Source: Caloramator sp. mosi_1 (GTDB lineage Bacteria > Bacillota > Clostridia > Clostridiales > Caloramatoraceae). From it: 64,000 nucleotides of DNA. Below, piece by piece: positions 18,943 to 31,156 of this stretch; the first letter of the stretch is position 1, and the number at the start of each line of letters is the position of its first letter. Where the stretch lies: assembly GCF_028622835.1 (NCBI RefSeq), contig NZ_CP117677.1, forward strand, positions 2,218,820-2,282,819, in the 5' to 3' direction. A program made the position numbers and the translations under genes. Under the pieces are notes generated by a model. That model saw only the letters and a program-made list of their open reading frames with translations. It did not search any database and was not told where the DNA came from.

Positions 18943-20742
18943 ATGCCAAGCGATAGACAAAGGAAAATCCGTAATTTCTGTATCATAGCACATATAGATC
19001 ACGGAAAATCTACATTAGCTGATAGATTGATAGAAAAAACAGGTACATTAACTCAAAGAGAAATGGAAGAGCAAGTATTAGATACAATGGAGCTTGAAAA
19101 GGAAAGAGGAATAACAATTAAAGCTCAAGCTGTTAGATTGATTCATAATGATGGTAATGACGAATATATACTTAATTTGATAGATACTCCAGGACACGTA
19201 GATTTTAATTATGAAGTTTCAAGAAGTTTAGCTGCCTGTGAGGGAGCAATTTTAGTAGTAGACGCAACACAAGGAATTCAAGCACAAACACTTGCTAACT
19301 GTTATTTAGCATTAGAACACGACTTAGAAATAGTTCCTGTAATTAATAAAATCGATTTACCAAGTGCAAGGCCAGAAGAAATAAAAAGGAAATAGAGGAT
19401 GTAATTGGGCTTGACTGTAGTGATGCACCTTTGATATCTGCAAAGGTTGGATTGGGAATAGAGGATGTATTAAAGGCAATAGTTGAAAAGATACCTTGTC
19501 CTAATGGTGATGAAGAAGCACCTTTAAGGGCACTAATATTTGATAGCTATTATGATCCATATAAGGGTGTAGTGTGCTATATAAGAGTAAAAGAAGGTAC
19601 AATTAAAAAGGGTACGAGAATAAAACTTATGATGTCAGGTAAAGAATACGAAGTTACTGAGGTTGGTATATTTAGACCAAGCTTTATGGAGGTTGAGCAG
19701 TTACAGGCTGGAGATGTTGGTTATGTAACAGCAAGTATAAAAAATGTTAGGGATGCAAGAGTAGGAGATACTATTACTGAAGCTGAAAGGCCAGCAACTG
19801 AACCATTACCAGGTTACAGACCTGCTATTCCTATGGTTTATAGCGGTATATATCCCGCAGACAGTTCAGATTACAATGATTTAAAGGATGCACTTGAAAA
19901 ATTACAATTAAATGATGCTGCATTAACCTTTGAACCTGAGACGTCTGTGGCATTAGGTTTTGATTTAGATGTGGATTCTTAGGGCTTCTTCATATGGAAA
20001 TAATACAAGAGAGATTAGAGAGAGAATATAATTTAAATTTAGTTACTACAGCACCAAGCGTTATTTATAAAATAATTAAAACTAATGGTGAAGTTATAGA
20101 GCTTACAAATCCAACAAATATGCCACCAACGACTGAGATAAGCTATATGGAAGAACCAATAGTTAATGCAAGTATTATTTGTCCATCAGATTATGTTGGA
20201 GCTGTAATGGAATTGTGTCAGGAAAAAGAGGAATATTTAAAAATATGGAATATCTTGAAACTACAAGAGTTATGCTTCATTATGAAATACCTTTAAATGA
20301 AATAATCTATGATTTCTTTGATGCATTAAAATCCAGGACAAAGGGTTATGCATCACTTGATTATGAACTTGCAGGATATAAGAGGTCAGAGTTAGTAAAG
20401 CTTGATATTCTATTAAATGGAGATCCTGTAGATGCTTTATCACAAATTGTTCCAAAGGAGAAGGCATATCAAAAGGGAAGAGCAATAGCTGAAAAGTTAA
20501 AGGAGATTATACCAAGACAACTTTTTGAAATACCAATTCAAGCAGCCATTGGATCTAAAGTAATTGCAAGAGAGACAGTTAAAGCATTAAGAAAAGATGT
20601 TTTAGCGAAGTGTTATGGTGGAGATATATCACGTAAGAAGAAACTGCTTGAAAAGCAAAAGGAAGGAAAGAAGAGAATGAAACAAATTGGAACTGTTGAA
20701 GTTCCACAAGAAGCATTTATGGCAGTATTGAAGGTGGAATAA
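18943..20742 (+). CDS. lepA: Elongation factor 4 (back-translocating GTPase LepA)
   Basis: LepA is a ribosome-bound GTPase related to EF-G that affects translation initiation/back-translocation. Motifs: [14 protein letters not shown] (G1), ERGITIKAQ (G2), [16 protein letters not shown] (G3), NKIDLPSA (G4), SAK VGLG (G5), then the beta barrel, [19 protein letters not shown], and the LepA-specific C-terminal domain ending [20 protein letters not shown]. The start ATG is at 18943 behind AAGGAGG. Missing bases near 19388 (A), 19957 (G) and 20230 are needed to join the fragments; repaired length about 600 aa, exactly the family norm. The stop overlaps the hemW ATG (TAATG). Confidence 0.96.
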
Positions 20743-21838
20743 TGAAGGGACTTTATATTCATATACCATTCTGTAAAAGTAAATGTTATTACTGCGATTT
20801 TAATTCTGTTACTAACACAGAATATCAAGATGAGTATATAGATGTATTAATTAAGGAAATAGACTCGCTTGAAGAGGAAAATTTTGATACTATTTTCATT
20901 GGTGGGGGTACTCCCACCATTTTATCTATCAAAAATATGGAAAAATTATTATATAAATTAGAGAAATTTACACCAATAGAATATACTATTGAAGCTAACC
21001 CAGGAACTTTAAATAATGAAAAGCTAAGGTTGCTAAAAGCATATGGTATTAATAGGATATCAATGGGTTTGCAAAGTACAAATAACAATATACTTAATTC
21101 GTTAGGAAGAATTCATACTTATGAGGAATTTCTAAATAATTATAACGAAGCAAGAAGTTTAGGATTTAATAATATTAATTTGGACTTAATGTTTAATCTT
21201 CCAAATCAGAGTGTTAACGACTTTTTAAAAAGTTTAATGAAAGTTATAGAATTAAAACCACAGCACATCTCTTGTTATAGTTTAATTATAGAAGAAAATA
21301 CTTTATTTGAAGAACTTTATCAAAAAGGTAAATTAAACCTATTAGATGAAGAAGAAGAAAGATTGCTTTATCATACTATGATAAAAACTCTCGAAAAATA
21401 TGGATATCAACAATATGAAATATCAAATTTCTCTATGCCGGGTTTTGAATGCAAACACAATATTATATATTGGAATGACGATGATTATGTTGGAGTTGGT
21501 GCAGGTGCTCATTCATATATAAATGGAATAAGGTATAGCAATTTTAAAGATATAAAAAATATATATATAACATAAAAAAATTTAATAAAGCTGTGGAAGA
21601 AACTGTTGTTTTAACAGAAGAGGAGCATATGGAAGAGTTTATGTTCTTAGGGTTAAGGATGAATAAAGGTATAAACGTTAATAAATTTAAAAAATTATTT
21701 AACCAGGATATAATGAAAGTATATGGTAAACAAATATTAGACTTGACTAATAAAGGTTTAATTGAGAAATGCGGAGAAAATATAAGATTAACAGAGAAAG
21801 GCCGAGATTTATCTAATTTAGTCTTTGTTTCCTTTTAA
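20742..21838 (+). CDS. hemW: Radical SAM heme chaperone HemW
   Basis: A coproporphyrinogen III oxidase-like radical SAM protein, now known as the heme-inserting chaperone HemW. The N-terminus is GLYIHIPFCKSKCYYCDFNS with the CxxxCxxC cluster motif. It continues with FIGGGTPTIL, the SAM-binding EANPGTL, ISMGLQS and GVGAGAHSY. The C-terminal HemN domain follows after a missing base near 21570. It lacks the extra N-terminal features of true HemN oxidases. Length about 366 aa. Its placement between lepA and hrcA is the standard Firmicute order (lepA-hemW-hrcA-grpE-dnaK-dnaJ). Confidence 0.92.
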
Positions 21839-21867
21839 AATGAAATTTTATAATAATAATGCATATA

Positions 21868-21896
21868 TTGACAAAATATTTTAATAGTGATATTTT
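21868..21896 (+). promoter_or_regulatory. Sigma-A promoter of the hrcA-dnaK operon
   Basis: TTGACA (21868-21873), 17-bp spacer, TATTTT (21891-21896), with the CIRCE operator 14 bases downstream. Confidence 0.8.
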
Positions 21897-21909
21897 AAAA
21901 TCGTAGTGA

Positions 21910-21936
21910 TTAGCACTCGTAGCAAATGAGTGCTAA
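21910..21936 (+). promoter_or_regulatory. CIRCE operator
   Basis: A perfect TTAGCACTC-N9-GAGTGCTAA inverted repeat, the canonical HrcA binding site. It overlaps the transcription start and leader of hrcA. An ATG inside it (21926) is in frame with hrcA, but the real start is further on. Confidence 0.98.
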
Positions 21937-21952
21937 CAAAAAAGGTGGAATA

Positions 21953-22977
21953 ATGGAACTAGGTGAAAGAAAAAGAAAAATATTAAAGGCTATTGTAACT
22001 GACTATATAGAAACTGCTGAACCAGTAGGTTCAAGAACTATAGCTAAAAAATATTTGACTGATATAAGCCCGGCTACTATTAGAAATGAAATGGCGGACT
22101 TAGAAGATCTAGGACTATTAGAACAACCCCATACATCTGCTGGTAGAATTCCTTCGGACCTTGGATATAGGTATTATGTAGACCAAATAATGGAGATAAA
22201 GTATCCATCCCCACAAGAAATAGAAAAAATCAAATATATGCTTCAAATTCAAACAATTAATGAATTGGATAAAATTATAAAGAGAACCACTAAATTGATT
22301 TCTGATATAACAAGGTATACGTCTGCTGTTTTAACTCCTTCTGTTAGAAAGAGTTCAATTAGATCACTCCAACTAATACGTGTGAGTGACTATGATATTG
22401 TGGCAGTTGTTGTAACTGATACAGGTATTATAAAAAATGTTGTAATTAAATCACCAAATGCAGTTGATGATTCAAAAATTTTAAAGCTAAATAATTACCT
22501 AAACGAAAAATTGTCTGGTTTAACAATTAATGATATAGGTCTTTCAGTAATATCAGATATACAAAGTCATATGAAGGAATATAGTGAGATTTTTTCAGCA
22601 ATTATTTCAGTAATATATGAAAGTTTAAAGGATGATGATGCAGAAGTATATCTTGAAGGAACAACTAATATTTTCGAGTATCCAGAATACGATGATAAAG
22701 ATAAAGCAAGAACTTTCCTTTCATTTATAGAAGACAAAAATTATTAACTGACATTTTTTCAGATGATACTAATAATTTTTCTGTATATATTGGTTGTGAA
22801 AATGAAAATGATAAAATAAAGGATTGTAGTATTGTAAAAGCAACATATAATATTGCTGATAAAACAGCAGGTACAATTGGAATAATTGGTCCAAAGAGAA
22901 TGGATTATTCAAGAGTTATTGGTATTTTAAAGTCGATTTCAAATGTCTTAAGCGAGGTATTTGAAAAAACTCTATAG
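21953..22977 (+). CDS. hrcA: Heat-inducible transcription repressor HrcA
   Basis: HrcA binds CIRCE and represses its own operon until GroEL is titrated by unfolded proteins. The winged helix reads LGERKRKILKAIVTDYIETA, EPVGSRTIAKKY and SPATIRNEMADLEDLG, followed by PHTSAGRIPSDLGYRYYVD. A GAF-like dimerisation domain comes next. The start at ATG 21953 follows AAAGGTGG; the in-frame ATG at 21926 lies inside CIRCE and has no ribosome site. One missing A near 22738 hides the C-terminal 77 residues (IGIIGPKRMDYSRVIGIL, stop 22975-22977). Length about 341 aa. Confidence 0.96.
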
Positions 22978-22990
22978 TTGAGGTGATAGT

Positions 22991-23577
22991 GTGACAGAGG
23001 AGATGAAAGTTAGTGAAATGGAATTAGAAAAGGATGAAAAGAATTATCTTCAAAAGATGTTGAAGGTTCAGAAGTTGAAAAAGATGATTTTGAAACTACT
23101 TCTAATGATGAAATAACAGAAGATGTTATAACTTTAAAAAATCAGTTAGAAGAAAAGACTAAGGAGTGTAATGAGTATTTAGAATTATTGAGAAGAACTA
23201 AGGCAGAGTTCGATAATTTTAGAAGAAGAACACAAAAAGAAAAAGAGACAATATATGATGATGGATTTGCTGATGCAATAAAGAATATATTACCAATTTT
23301 AGATAATTTAGAGAGAGCAGTAGTTTCAACAGATGAAAGAAGTCCACTCTATGAGGGAGTTGAGATGACTTTAAAGTTGTTTAAAGATACATTAACAAAG
23401 TTAGGGGTAGAGGAAATACCTGATTTAAATGAAAAGTTCGATCCCAATTTTCATAATGCAGTAATGCATATAGAAGACGAAAACTTTGAAGAAAATATTA
23501 TTGTTGAAGTATTCCAAAAGGGATACAAATATAAAGAAAAAATATTAAGATATAGTATGGTTAAAGTTGCAAATTAA
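22991..23577 (+). CDS. grpE: Nucleotide exchange factor GrpE
   Basis: GrpE accelerates ADP release from DnaK. A charged, presumably disordered N-terminus is followed by a long dimeric coiled coil (LRRTKAEFDNFRRRTQKEKE) and the C-terminal beta domain with LDNLERAV and PNFHNAVMHIEDE, then GYKYKEKILRYSMVKVAN. Start GTG 22991, 13 bases after hrcA. One missing A near 23043 separates the first 17 codons from the rest. About 195 aa. Co-transcribed with hrcA, dnaK and dnaJ under CIRCE. Confidence 0.95.
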
Positions 23578-23580
23578 TAA

Positions 23581-25407
<1,827 letters not shown>

Positions 25408-25415
25408 TTTTCAAC

Positions 25416-25437
25416 AAGGAGGGAGTATTCCCTCCTT
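25416..25437 (+). promoter_or_regulatory. Hairpin between dnaK and dnaJ containing Shine-Dalgarno-like sequence
   Basis: AAGGAGGGA pairs perfectly with TCCCTCCTT around GTAT. There is no good T-tract, so it is more likely an mRNA-stability or attenuation hairpin than a full terminator. It may protect the dnaK 3' end or lower dnaJ levels. Confidence 0.55.
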
Positions 25438-25461
25438 ATATAATGAAGGGTGGTGAATTGT

Positions 25462-26592
25462 TTGGCAAAGGACTATTACAAAATATTGGGTGTAGAAAGA
25501 AATGCAACTGATGAAGAAATAAAAAGTGCTTTTAGAAAATTAGCCTTAAAATATCACCCAGATAGAAACCCTGGAAATAAAGAGGCAGAAGAAAAGTTTA
25601 AAGAGATAAATGAAGCATATCAAGTTTTATCAGATCCACAAAAGAAGGCACAATATGATCAATTTGGTACAACTGATTTCAATGGCCAAGGCGGTTTTGG
25701 TGGTTTTGATTTCTCAAACTTCGGCGGTTTTGGTGGATTTTCAGATATATTTGATGACCTTGGTGATATATTTGGTGGTATGTTTGGACAAAGGAGAGAA
25801 AGAACAGGTCCCAAAGGGGAGCTGATTTAGAATATAATTTAGAATTATCATTTGAAGAAGCTGTTTTTGGTGTTAAAAAGGATATTGAAATATATAGAAA
25901 TGAAGATTGTGACGTTTGTCACGGAACAGGTGCAAAGATAGGTACTTCGCCAAAAACTTGTGATAAGTGTCACGGTACAGGGCAAATAAAAGTACAAAGA
26001 AATACTCCATTTGGAAGTTTTGTAAGTGTTACTACTTGTGATAAGTGTCACGGCGAAGGTAAGGTAATTGAAACACCTTGTACAAATTGTGGTGGTAAGG
26101 GTAGAATAAGAAAGAAAAAATAATAAGTATAAATATACCAGCAGGCGTTGATAATGGAAATACTATTCCACTAAGGGGGCAAGGTGAACCTGGAATAAGG
26201 GGTGGAATGCCAGGCGATTTATATATCAATATAAGAGTTAAATCACATCCAAAATTTGAAAGAAGAGGAACTGATATATTCTGTGAGGTTCCAATATCCT
26301 TTATTAAAGCTATATTAGGTGGGGAAATTAAAATTCCAACACTTGAAGGAGATGTTCAACACGTAATTTCAGAAGGGACACAACCAGGAGAAATTATTAA
26401 GTTAAAAGGTAAGGGTGTTCCCAAAATTCGTGGTACAGGTAGAGGAGACTTGTATGCAAAATTAAAGGTAGAAATACCAAAGAATTTAAACTCAAAACAA
26501 AGGGAGCTATTAAAAAAATTAGCAGATGAGTTTGGAGAAGATATCGACAAAAGAAGACCTTTGCGGATAAAGTTAAAGATATGTTTAGTTAG
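25462..26592 (+). CDS. dnaJ: Chaperone DnaJ (Hsp40)
   Basis: DnaJ delivers clients to DnaK and stimulates its ATPase. It has the J domain with [12 protein letters not shown] and the HPD triad in [12 protein letters not shown]-rich region of repeated GGFGGF follows, then four zinc repeats [24 protein letters not shown] and CTNCGGKG, then the two C-terminal beta domains. Start TTG 25462 is chosen because GGGTGG lies eight bases upstream and the protein then begins MAKDYY, the family norm; GTG at 25450 would add four odd residues. Missing bases near 25815, 26118 and 26557 break it. After the last, the true ending is [10 protein letters not shown] with stop at 26590-26592. Confidence 0.95.
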
Positions 26593-26616
26593 GCATGTTT
26601 TAATACATGCCTTTTT
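26592..26616 (+). terminator. Terminator after dnaJ
   Basis: GGCATG and CATGCC pair around TTTTAATA, followed by five T. It starts at the last base of the dnaJ stop codon. Confidence 0.8.
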
Positions 26617-26644
26617 ACATATAATAAAAATTGATAAAATTCAA

Positions 26645-26672
26645 TTGTTATAAATATAGATTGTGTTATAAT
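26645..26672 (+). promoter_or_regulatory. Promoter candidate for prmA-rsmE-mtaB
   Basis: TTGTTA (26645-26650), 16-bp spacer, TATAAT (26667-26672), placed between the dnaJ terminator and prmA. Confidence 0.55.
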
Positions 26673-26705
26673 AAAAACGTTAAAATTAACTAAGGAGGAA
26701 ATGCT

Positions 26706-27642
26706 ATGAATGGAGAATGGATTGAAGTCAAAGTTATTACAAAGAGTGAAGCAGTTGAACCTGTAGCGGGTATCTTTTATTCTTTAGATGTAAAAGGAGT
26801 TGCAATCGAAGATCCTAATGATATAACTGAAAGACCATCTGGTCCTTTTACTTGGGATTATGCAGATTATAATATATTTGAATATGGTAAAGACGCAGCT
26901 ATAGTAAAAGCATATTTTAGCAAAGAAGAGAAAATAGAAGAAATAATAAAAACAATTGAAGAAAAGTTGATGGAAATAAAGGAACTTGGTATTGATGTAG
27001 GAATAGGTAAAGTTATAAGAAGTAAAGTACAAGAAGAAGATTGGGCAAATGAATGGAAAAAATATTATAAAACAACGAAAATAGGAAATAGAATAATAAT
27101 AAAACCTAAATGGGAAGATTATAATCCTAAGGAAGGTGAATTAATAGTTGAATTAGATCCAGGTATGGCTTTTGGGACAGGAACACACGAAACCACAATG
27201 ATGTGCATTGAATTTTTAGAAAAATATTGTAAAAAGGAGATAGAGTATTTGATATTGGTACAGGTTCAGGTATTTTATCCATTGTTGCTTCAAAATTAGG
27301 TGCTGGTGAAGTTATTGGAGTTGATTTAGATGAAGTAGCAGTAGATGCTGCTAAAATTAATGTAGAATACAACAAAGTTAACAATGTTAAAATTTTACAC
27401 GGAAATTTAGTTGACGTAGTTGAAGGAAAAGCAAATATTGTAGTTGCAAATATAATAGCTGATGTTGTTATATATCTTTCTTCCTTTATAAAAAATTATA
27501 TAAAAGAAGATGGACTATTTATATCATCAGGAATAATAAAGGATAAAAAGATGAAGTTGAGAAGGCATTGGTTCAGAATGGCTTTGAAATTATTGACATA
27601 AATAATAAAGGAGAATGGATTGCAATTGTTGCAAAAAGATAA
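26706..27642 (+). CDS. prmA: Ribosomal protein L11 methyltransferase PrmA
   Basis: A SAM-dependent trimethylase of L11. The N-terminal substrate-recognition domain ([20 protein letters not shown]) is followed by [27 protein letters not shown], then after a missing base near 27240 [12 protein letters not shown] (SAM motif I), [15 protein letters not shown], and [10 protein letters not shown] (the catalytic-pocket motif). A second missing base near 27547 precedes the C-terminus [11 protein letters not shown]. About 312 aa; ATG 26706 behind AAGGAGG. It follows the dnaK operon as in Bacillus. Confidence 0.95.
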
Positions 27643-27652
27643 GGAGGTAATT

Positions 27653-28395
27653 ATGCATAAATTTTTGTCATACCTGACAATATCATAAATGATAAGATTA
27701 AAATTGAAGGAGATGATGTACAACACATATCAAAAGTTTTAAGACTTAAAATAAACGATATAATACAAATCTGTGATGGTAATAAAAATGAATATATTTG
27801 CAACATAATAGATATAAATAAAAAAATATTATTTGTGAAATAAAAGAAAGCTTTAAAAATGAAAATGAATCAAATGTAAATATTGTACTTTTTCAAGGAT
27901 TGCCTAAAGCACAAAAATGGAACTTATAATACAAAAGGGTGTTGAAATTGGAGTAAAAGAATTTTACCCTATTTTAACAGAAAGAGTTGTTGTGAAAACA
28001 GATGGGAAAGATATAAGTAACAAATTAGAAAGATGGAATAGAATATCCTATGAAGCTGCTAAACAATCAAATCGAGGTATAATACCAAAAGTAAATGATC
28101 TACTAAGTTTTAAAGATGCATTGGATGAGCTAAAAAATTTGATTTAGTTATTGTACCTTATGAAAAGGAAAAGTCAATAAGTCTAAAAGATGTTCTTAAA
28201 GAAAAAAGATTTTAAAAATATTGCAGTTATAATTGGACCTGAAGGAGGCTTTAGTGAACAGGAAATTAATATTTTTTGGAAAATAATTTTAAGCCAATAA
28301 CTTTAGGACCAAGAATACTTAGAACAGAAACTGCAGGATTAGTTGCAAGCACTATATTGCTTTATGAGTTATCAGATATAGGAGGAATGAAATGA
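27653..28395 (+). CDS. rsmE: 16S rRNA (uracil1498-N3)-methyltransferase RsmE
   Basis: A SPOUT-fold methyltransferase. Signatures after frame repair: HKFFVIPDNI at the N-terminus, a PUA-like segment DDVQHISKVLRLK, then LPKAQKMELIIQKGVEIGV, ERWNRISYEAAKQSNRG, and the knot motifs IIGPEGGFSEQEI and LGPRILRTETAGL. Start ATG 27653 behind AAGGAGG. Breaks near 27669, 27823, 27917, 28138, 28207 and 28278 make it hard to see as one gene, but the order and spacing of motifs is complete. About 248 aa. The stop overlaps the mtaB ATG by two bases. Confidence 0.92.
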
Positions 28396-29679
28396 AAAAG
28401 GTAGCATTCTATACATTAGGATGTAGAGTAAATCAATATGAAACAGAAGCTATGGCTGAAATATTCGAAAAAAATGGGTATGAAATAGTTGATTTTGATG
28501 ACTATTCAGACGTTTATGTAATAAATACTTGCACCGTTACAAGTATTGGTGATAAAAAATCCAGACAAATGATAAGAAGAGCTAAAAAAATAATAAAGAT
28601 GCAATTGTAATAGCAGTTGGTTGCTATGCTCAAGTTGCACCAGATGAGGTGTCAAAAATAGAAGACGTTGACATTATAATTGGAACTGATAATAAAAGTA
28701 AAATATTAGATTATATAAATGAGTATAGATTGACTAATAAAAAATTAAATAAAGTAAAAAATATAATGACAGTTAGAGAATTTGAAGAAATGGAAATAGA
28801 TCATTATCAAGATAAAACAAGGGCCTTTTTAAAAATACAGGATGGATGTGATAGGTTTTGTTCCTATTGTTTGATACCATTTGCAAGAGGTCCTGTTAGA
28901 AGTAAAAGGTTTGAAACAATTATTGAAGAAGTAAAAAACTTGTTGAAAATGGTTATAAGGAAATTATATTATCAGGAATACATGTTGCTTCATATGGGAA
29001 AGACATTGGCAATGTAACTTTGGTTGATGTTATTGAAAAATTAAATGAATTTAATGGCTTAGAAAGAATAAGAATAGGCTCAGTAGAACCATCTTTTTTA
29101 ATATAGAGAATATAACAAGACTTTCTAAGTGTAATAAATTATGCGAACATTTTCATTTATCATTACAAAGTGGATGTGATGAAACATTAAAAAGAATGAA
29201 TAGACATTACACAACTGAAGAGTATAAAGAGGCTGTTTTTAATTTAAGAAAATATTTTTCTGATGTATCAATAACAACTGACATTATAGTAGGATTTCCT
29301 GGTGAAACAATTGAAGAATTTAATAAAACATATGAGTTCTTAAAAGAAATTAAGTTAAATAAATTACACGTATTTAAATACAGCCCAAGAAAAGGTACAA
29401 AAGCAGCTGAGTTTAAAGATTCTATAGATAATGAAGAAAAGAGAGAAGAAGTAAATTGTTAATTGAGTTAAGTGATATGTATGAAAAAGAATTTAATATG
29501 AAATTTTTAGGAAGGGAAATGGATGTATTGATTGAAGAGAAAAAGATGAATTATTTTATGGTTATACAAGAAATTACATAAAAGTTCAGGTAAGTTCAAA
29601 AGAAAACATAGAAGGAGAAATTATAAATACAAAAATAGTGAATGTTAATAATGACATATTAGTTGGTGAAATGGTATAA
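28392..29679 (+). CDS. mtaB: tRNA (t6A37) methylthiotransferase MtaB
   Basis: A radical SAM enzyme that adds a methylthio group to t6A37 of ANN-decoding tRNAs. The N-terminal UPF0004 domain has YTLGCRVNQYETE, NTCTVT and VGCYAQ cysteines. The radical SAM core has KIQDGCDRFCSYCLIPFARG (CxxxCxxC), EIILSGIHVASYG and HLSLQSGCDETLKRMNRHY. The C-terminal TRAM domain ends in VGEMV. The start LGCRVN rather than LGCKVN is common in this group. Missing bases near 28592, 28938, 29102, 29455 and 29545. Length about 430 aa. Confidence 0.93.
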
Positions 29680-29697
29680 TATGTATATGGGAGGTGA

Positions 29698-30041
<344 letters not shown>

Positions 30042-30080
30042 TGATATTAAATCAAAAATTAACAAATTTAATATATTTTA

Positions 30081-30110
30081 TTGACAATATTTACACCTAT
30101 AATATATAAT
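30081..30110 (+). promoter_or_regulatory. Promoter of the rpsU operon
   Basis: TTGACA (30081-30086), 18-bp spacer, TATAAT (30105-30110). An overlapping TATAAT at 30098 has too short a spacer. This probably drives the long rpsU-to-ppdK series. Confidence 0.75.
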
Positions 30111-30190
30111 ATAATGTGTCCTTGATTGTGTGCTTAATTCACGGTACATCATAATAATGTATGCAATATGTTAAGCGGAGGGAGGGATAA

Positions 30191-30367
30191 AGGTGTCAGA
30201 AATTAGAGTAGGCGAAAACGAATCACTAGATAGCGCACTTAGAAGATTTAAAAGAAGTGTGCAATGGCAGGTGTTCTTTCTGAAATAAGAAGAGAGAGCA
30301 TTATGAAAAGCCAAGCGTTAAGCGTAAGAAGAAGTCTCAAGCTGCTAGAAAGAGAAAGTTTAAGTAA
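30191..30367 (+). CDS. rpsU: 30S ribosomal protein S21
   Basis: About 59 codons. It reads SEIRVGENESLDSALRRFKR, then after a missing base near 30258 CAMAGVLSEIRR, and after another near 30287 REHYEKPSVKRKKKSQAARKRKF, the classic basic S21 tail. Start GTG 30191 behind GGAGGGAT. Because of these two shifts an open frame runs by accident from the middle of rpsU into yqeY; that apparent fusion is not real. S21 is a small-subunit protein needed for initiation. Confidence 0.93.
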
Positions 30368-30383
30368 TGAAAGAAGGGTGAAT

Positions 30384-30827
30384 ATGTCACTCAAAGAAAG
30401 AATTCAAGAAGATTGGAAAGCTGCAATGAAAAATAAAGACAGATTTAGAGCTAATGTTCTAAATATGGCTAAAGCAGCAATATTACAAGCAGAAAAAGTT
30501 GATGGATCTAAACTTGATGATGAGCAAGTAATAGAAGTTTTAAATAAAGAGGTTAAACAAAGAAGAGACTCCATTGAGGAGTTTGAAAAAGGGAACAGGC
30601 AGGATCTTATAGAACAAACAAGTAAAGAAATAGAGATTTTGCTTGAGTACCTTCCTCAGCAATTAACAGAAGAAGAAATATCTGAAATTGTAAAAGAAGC
30701 CGTGAATGAAGTGCAAGCAAATTCAGTCAAGGATATGGGAAAAGTTATGGCGATCGTAATGCCAAAAGTTAAAGGAAGAGCAGATGGAAAATTAGTAAAT
30801 CAAATAGTAAAGCAGTATCTGCAATAA
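30384..30827 (+). CDS. yqeY: GatB/YqeY domain protein
   Basis: An intact 147-aa protein of the YqeY family, related to the C-terminal tRNA-binding tail domain of GatB. It starts MSLKERIQEDWKAAMKNKD and has EVKQRRDSIEEF and LLEYLPQQLTEEEI, then VKDMGKVMAIVMPKVKGRAD, the conserved C-terminal glycine loop. The start ATG at 30384 follows GAAGGGTG. Its exact role is unresolved; it is probably an accessory to amidotransferase or tRNA binding. It follows rpsU as in Bacillus. Confidence 0.93.
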   Translation: MSLKERIQEDWKAAMKNKDRFRANVLNMAKAAILQAEKVDGSKLDDEQVIEVLNKEVKQRRDSIEEFEKGNRQDLIEQTSKEIEILLEYLPQQLTEEEISEIVKEAVNEVQANSVKDMGKVMAIVMPKVKGRADGKLVNQIVKQYLQ

Positions 30828-30872
30828 TATAAAGGGGTTAATAAAATAAGCAATTGTTATTTTGGGTGGTTT

Positions 30873-31144
30873 ATGAAAAATCGAATTAAAACTAAAATAA
30901 GTGAATCTCTTGAGTTGCCAAAGGAAATAATTCTGAACATACCTTTTATTAAAATATTGGGAAACGATGAATTAGAAATTGAAAATCATAAAGGTATAGT
31001 TGAATACAGTTCAAATGTTGTACGCTTAAGAAGCAGTATTGGAATTATAAAAATTGAGGGTTCAAGTTTTTGATAAAAGAGATAAGCCAAGAGTCATTGA
31101 TTTTGACGGGCAAAATAAAAAATTTGGAATTTTTAAAACTATAA
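30873..31144 (+). CDS. yqfC: YqfC family sporulation protein
   Basis: About 90 aa. The family pattern is visible: an amphipathic N-terminus (SLELPKEIILNIPFIKILGN), ELEIENHKGIVEY and RSSIGIIKIEG. After a missing T near 31070 it continues LIKEISQESLILTGKIKNLEFL. YqfC is a small cortex/coat-associated sporulation protein always paired with YqfD, which follows here. Start ATG 30873 is preceded by TGGGTGG. Confidence 0.88.
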
Positions 31145-31156
31145 TCGGAGGGGTAT

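Noticed and set aside
21926..21952. Earlier ATG start for hrcA
   Set aside because: It lies inside the CIRCE palindrome without a ribosome site; ATG 21953 has AAAGGTGG upstream and gives the standard N-terminus.
30264..30827. Apparent fusion of ribosomal protein S21 tail with YqeY
   Set aside because: The join exists only because two missing bases put the middle of rpsU in the yqeY frame. The correct rpsU stop is at 30365-30367 and yqeY has its own ribosome site and ATG at 30384.
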